44,869 nucleotides of DNA from the NCBI GenBank assembly GCA_003284375.1, contig QBVL01000008.1, positions 1 to 44,869 on the forward strand. The letters run 5' to 3'. Within the stretch, counting starts at the first letter, position 1, and each line of letters begins with the position of its first letter. The notes under the pieces are model-generated. The model saw nothing but the letters and a program-made list of their open reading frames with translations. It had not been told where the DNA came from and searched no databases. The DNA is from Prochlorococcus sp. AG-311-J23. Lineage in GTDB: Bacteria > Cyanobacteriota > Cyanobacteriia > PCC-6307 > Cyanobiaceae. The translations under genes were made by a program, and so were the position numbers. Positions 42,589-44,869 of the stretch are shown in pieces.

Positions 42589-44010
42589 ATGAACAATGAA
42601 GAAAATGAAAAAGCTTACTCTTACAGTCTCCTAAATCAAAAAGGAAAGATATTCACTGTACCTAAGGCTTTGGGTGAAATTAAAGAAACTATTATTATCA
42701 CTTGCAACAACAACCCTATACCGGCTAAGGCAGAAATAATTGATAAAGCAACTTATTTACATCAACAAGGCAACACATCAGAAGCTGCAAAATATTATCA
42801 ATATTGCATTGATCAAGGTTATAATGATCCAATAGTTTTTTCAAATTATGGAGTAATATTATTAAATCTTGGTAAGTTAAAAGAAGCAGAAAGATTTATC
42901 AATAAAGCAATAGATCTAAAACCTGATTATGCTGAAGCACACTCTAATCTCGGAAATATCTTAAAAGAACTTGGTAAGTTAAAAGAAGCAGAAAGATCTA
43001 TCAATAAAGCAATAGATCTAAAACCTGATTATGCTGAAGCACACTCTAATCTCGGAAATATCTTAAAAGAACTTGGTAAGTTAAAAGAAGCAGAAAGATC
43101 CATCAATGAAGCAATTAAACTTAAGCCTAATTACGCAAATGCCTATTATTATCTAGGAGTAATATTGAAGGACCTTGGCAAATTAAAGCAAGCTGAATTA
43201 AGCTTCAAACAAGCTCTAAAATTAAAAATTGGATTTGTTCAGGCACATGAAGCTCTTTCTTGCCTTCTAGAGGAAATTGGGCGAACGAAAGAAGCAGATG
43301 AAAGCTCTAAGAGAATTTTATATTTAAAATCAGATGATGATGATTTTATATCTAACCCAGAAAAAGGTGAAGAAAATAATATATTTAGAAAACCAAGTCA
43401 GCTAGAACATCCTCTGTTTTATAGGCCAGGAATGGGTACAGAAAATGTAGGGTCTTTTCTTAGGTCAATGGTAATGATGATACGACCAAAGAGAGTTCTA
43501 GAGATTGGCGCAGGTTATACAACCCCTTTTTTACTTGAGGCATTAGTAAATAATGAAAGAGTCTTTGACGATGGCAACTTAAGTGAGTCTTACTTTAAAA
43601 ATTATATTTATGATCCAAAACTAATTGTCATAGATAATCAGTCTTTAGGTGAATTGACTAAAATTGATGGCATGAAAAATATAATAAGTTCGAAATATAC
43701 AGAATTTATTGAAGGTAATTTTGAGGGGAAATCAAATGAATTATTTAAAAAATATGGTTATTTTGACTTCGTTTGGTTTGACTGTGGAGGTCCTCATGAA
43801 TATACAAATTTTATTAAAGAGTACTGGAGATATTGTTCAAATTTCATCTTCTTTCATTTTACTTATTTCAATGGGATACCAAATGCTAACCATCAAATTA
43901 TTCGAAATCATATAGAGGGAAATCCATTAATGATTGATATAGTTGAACCACATAAGAAGCGGCAGGGTAGCATAACGATGTTAAAGAGAGAATTTAAATT
44001 AAATAATTGA
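42589..44010 (+). CDS. TPR protein with C-terminal class I methyltransferase-like domain
   Basis: 473 residues with GGAGA 4 nt before ATG 42589. The leader at ~18-45 has F-x-VP-x-ALG and an NN pair. TPRs span ~50-240. Two successive units (42871-42972 and 42973-43074) differ by only one base. Residues ~270-470 resemble a SAM methyltransferase: RPKRVLEIGAGYTTPFLLEAL (motif I), LIVIDNQSLGEL (motif II) and FDFVWFDCGGPHEY (motif IV). No catalytic residue set is fully diagnostic, so the enzyme type is uncertain. A hairpin terminator follows. Confidence 0.8.
   Translation: MNNEENEKAYSYSLLNQKGKIFTVPKALGEIKETIIITCNNNPIPAKAEIIDKATYLHQQGNTSEAAKYYQYCIDQGYNDPIVFSNYGVILLNLGKLKEAERFINKAIDLKPDYAEAHSNLGNILKELGKLKEAERSINKAIDLKPDYAEAHSNLGNILKELGKLKEAERSINEAIKLKPNYANAYYYLGVILKDLGKLKQAELSFKQALKLKIGFVQAHEALSCLLEEIGRTKEADESSKRILYLKSDDDDFISNPEKGEENNIFRKPSQLEHPLFYRPGMGTENVGSFLRSMVMMIRPKRVLEIGAGYTTPFLLEALVNNERVFDDGNLSESYFKNYIYDPKLIVIDNQSLGELTKIDGMKNIISSKYTEFIEGNFEGKSNELFKKYGYFDFVWFDCGGPHEYTNFIKEYWRYCSNFIFFHFTYFNGIPNANHQIIRNHIEGNPLMIDIVEPHKKRQGSITMLKREFKLNN
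42871..43074 (+). repeat. Two near-identical 102-bp tandem TPR units
   Basis: Units start with GGTAAGTTAA at 42871 and 42973, and a diverged third begins at 43075. The first two differ at one base (gatttatc versus gatctatc). Each encodes 34 residues, one TPR. The unit at 41247-41348 in the neighbouring gene differs from the second by about five bases in 102. Confidence 0.85.
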
Positions 44011-44011
44011 G

Positions 44012-44036
44012 ATCATTCTCAAAAATGATTTTATTT
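44012..44036 (+). terminator. Hairpin terminator of the second island TPR gene
   Basis: ATCATT (44012-44017), loop CTCAAA, AATGAT (44024-44029), then TTTATTT. It begins within 2 nt of the stop at 44010. Confidence 0.55.
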
Positions 44037-44078
44037 CAGAAAACAATATTGTGAATATATAAGTTTGATAATATCTCT

Positions 44079-44285
44079 TTATTTCATAGCACTGGAATAT
44101 AAACAATAAGGTACAATTTCAGAAACAAAAGAAGGCATTAGATACCAATCTTGATTCTTATCTATTGATGAAAAGGCGGAAGTCATTGCTTCTGCGACAG
44201 TTAAAAAATCAGAGTGAATGACTTTAGTCGTTTGAGATTTTCTAGGCGTTTCTATTTGGCGTGAACTTATAAATTCATCAATCAT
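44079..44285 (-). CDS. Small reverse-strand protein in the island
   Basis: 68 residues if started at the Met at 44285 (MIDEFISSRQIETPRKSQTT); an ATG 12 bp upstream is also possible. The sequence is hydrophilic with a conserved-looking end (FVSEIVPYCLYSSAMK). No family recognised, and no clear ribosome binding site is seen. It converges on the TPR-methyltransferase gene. Real but small genes of this kind are common in picocyanobacterial islands. Confidence 0.45.
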   Translation of the reverse strand: MIDEFISSRQIETPRKSQTTKVIHSDFLTVAEAMTSAFSSIDKNQDWYLMPSFVSEIVPYCLYSSAMK

Positions 44286-44376
44286 ATAAGCAACCAAAGT
44301 AATAACAAAAGTAGCTTAAAAACATCGTTATTTCAAATAAATTACGCCTGTTACTCAGGTTGAATTTTACGATTGT

Positions 44377-44403
44377 GGGCTGCCCTTGGCGGCTCTTTTA
44401 TTT
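44377..44403 (+). terminator. Terminator-like hairpin near the island right end
   Basis: GGGCTGCC (44377-44384), loop CTT, GGCGGCTC (44388-44395), eight pairs including G-U, followed by TTTTATTT. No gene ends just before it, so it may be a relic of a lost gene. A 26-codon frame overlapping it has no better support. Confidence 0.55.
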
Positions 44404-44568
44404 GTTATTTAGTAGAAGTTATTAAAGACAAAAAAGTGCTACAATACCAGTAAGAGACTTAAGAGTTTAAATAAATAGCTAATATATCAATTCTGCACCT
44501 AAAAATGTCCCACTTAAATATATTTTTCTAGATTTTTTAGTGATAGACAGTGTTTTCAAACGCAAACT

Positions 44569-44616
44569 AACTGCCTTCTAAGCAGTGGGCCGCAAGTTCG
44601 AATCTTGCAGGGAGCG
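44569..44616 (+). other. Partial tRNA-Arg (48-nt 3' fragment), probable attachment site
   Basis: From AACTGCCTTCTAAGCAGT through the T arm to the discriminator G this matches the intact tRNA-Arg at 40406-40479; the 5' acceptor and D arm are missing. The T stem differs: GCAAG/CTTGC here versus GCTGG/CCAGC in the intact gene, with pairing kept on both sides. Such fragments are left when an integrase using the tRNA 3' end inserts an element. It marks the right end of the TPR-gene element and the left end of the next one. Confidence 0.85.
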
Positions 44617-44741
44617 TACTCAAACACAAGTGATCCCAAGAGATTACAGTAATTTCACCAAGAGCTACTGCATAGCTGGCTATAGCTAGATATGGATGAT
44701 TATTGCTATTCGGCGAACAGTTCTGCGAACGCAAACTCCAG

Positions 44742-44869
44742 ATGGCGACTGATTGGGAAGCAAATCTGCGAACACTTATAAAAAATACTGAAAAAGACGC
44801 TGATTTCTTAAGGCGTGGAAGCTCTTGGAAAGTTAGTGGCGTAAGGGGTAAAACTCAAGTCACTATGAG
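44742..44869 (+). CDS. Tyrosine recombinase (integrase), N-terminal part, cut by window edge
   Basis: ATG 44742 opens MATDWEANLRTLIKN, TEKDADFLRRGSSWKVSGVR, then GKTQVTM before the window ends; 42 codons are visible. The position 126 bp after a tRNA 3' fragment and the helical N-terminus followed by WKVSGVRGKTQV resemble the arm-binding part of Prochlorococcus tRNA-targeting integrases. The catalytic domain is outside the window, so the call rests on context and similarity of style. The frame can be extended 14 codons upstream (a TTG at 44703), with a stop at 44697. Confidence 0.6.
   Translation, partial: MATDWEANLRTLIKNTEKDADFLRRGSSWKVSGVRGKTQVTM

Noticed and set aside
44569-44616. Second functional tRNA-Arg
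   Set aside because: The 5' acceptor strand and D arm are missing upstream, so it cannot fold as a full tRNA.

Overview
The window looks like the chromosome of an AT-rich marine picocyanobacterium, most likely a Prochlorococcus, possibly of a low-light clade. The evidence is the low GC content, the tight cyanobacterial gene order rpmH-rnpA-PH protein-yidC-ycf46-serS-rseP-rpsN-pnp, an OprB-like porin, a long-chain flavodoxin, and many very small membrane proteins. The genus call comes from recognising gene content and order, not from a database search.

Region by region. 1-3.4 kb is an iron-linked patch: the 5' part of futA/idiA (cut by the window edge), a divergent PKHD-type hydroxylase, a small secreted protein and a porin. 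3.4-6.1 kb holds glyQ, an exported TPR protein and a DUF4282-like membrane protein. 6.1-18.2 kb is gene-poor accessory DNA. It holds a TPR-TylF methyltransferase fusion, a compact foreign-looking operon of small genes with ATGA overlaps (9.6-11.3 kb), many small membrane or unknown proteins, three decayed small reading frames with in-frame stops, bcp, and a large TPR-methyltransferase fusion. 18.2-22.3 kb holds small membrane proteins, a SemiSWEET, a divergent pair of photosystem-like membrane genes (one a PsbF-like protein lacking the heme histidine) and flavodoxin. 22.3-39.3 kb is core genome: two glycosyltransferases, a DMT permease, sppA, aroH, DUF2808, the ribosomal/YidC block, pnp, cysQ and rsmI. 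39.3-40.1 kb encodes an HTH protein.

40.4-44.9 kb is a genomic island at a tRNA-Arg(UCU) gene. An intact tRNA is followed by a decayed copy of an integrase 5' region. Then come two TPR fusion genes (one with a 2OG-Fe(II) oxygenase-like domain, one with a methyltransferase-like domain) and a small reverse gene. A 48-nt 3' tRNA fragment follows, and after it a fresh integrase start that runs off the window. This is the layout expected of tandem tRNA-targeting mobile elements of the tycheposon type described in Prochlorococcus.

The most notable theme is a family of modular proteins in which a related N-terminal leader and TPR array carries different C-terminal enzymes (TylF-like, two class I methyltransferase types, and an oxygenase). 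Two members sit in the tRNA island and two in the 6-18 kb accessory region. The second theme is the PsbF-like gene cluster beside flavodoxin.
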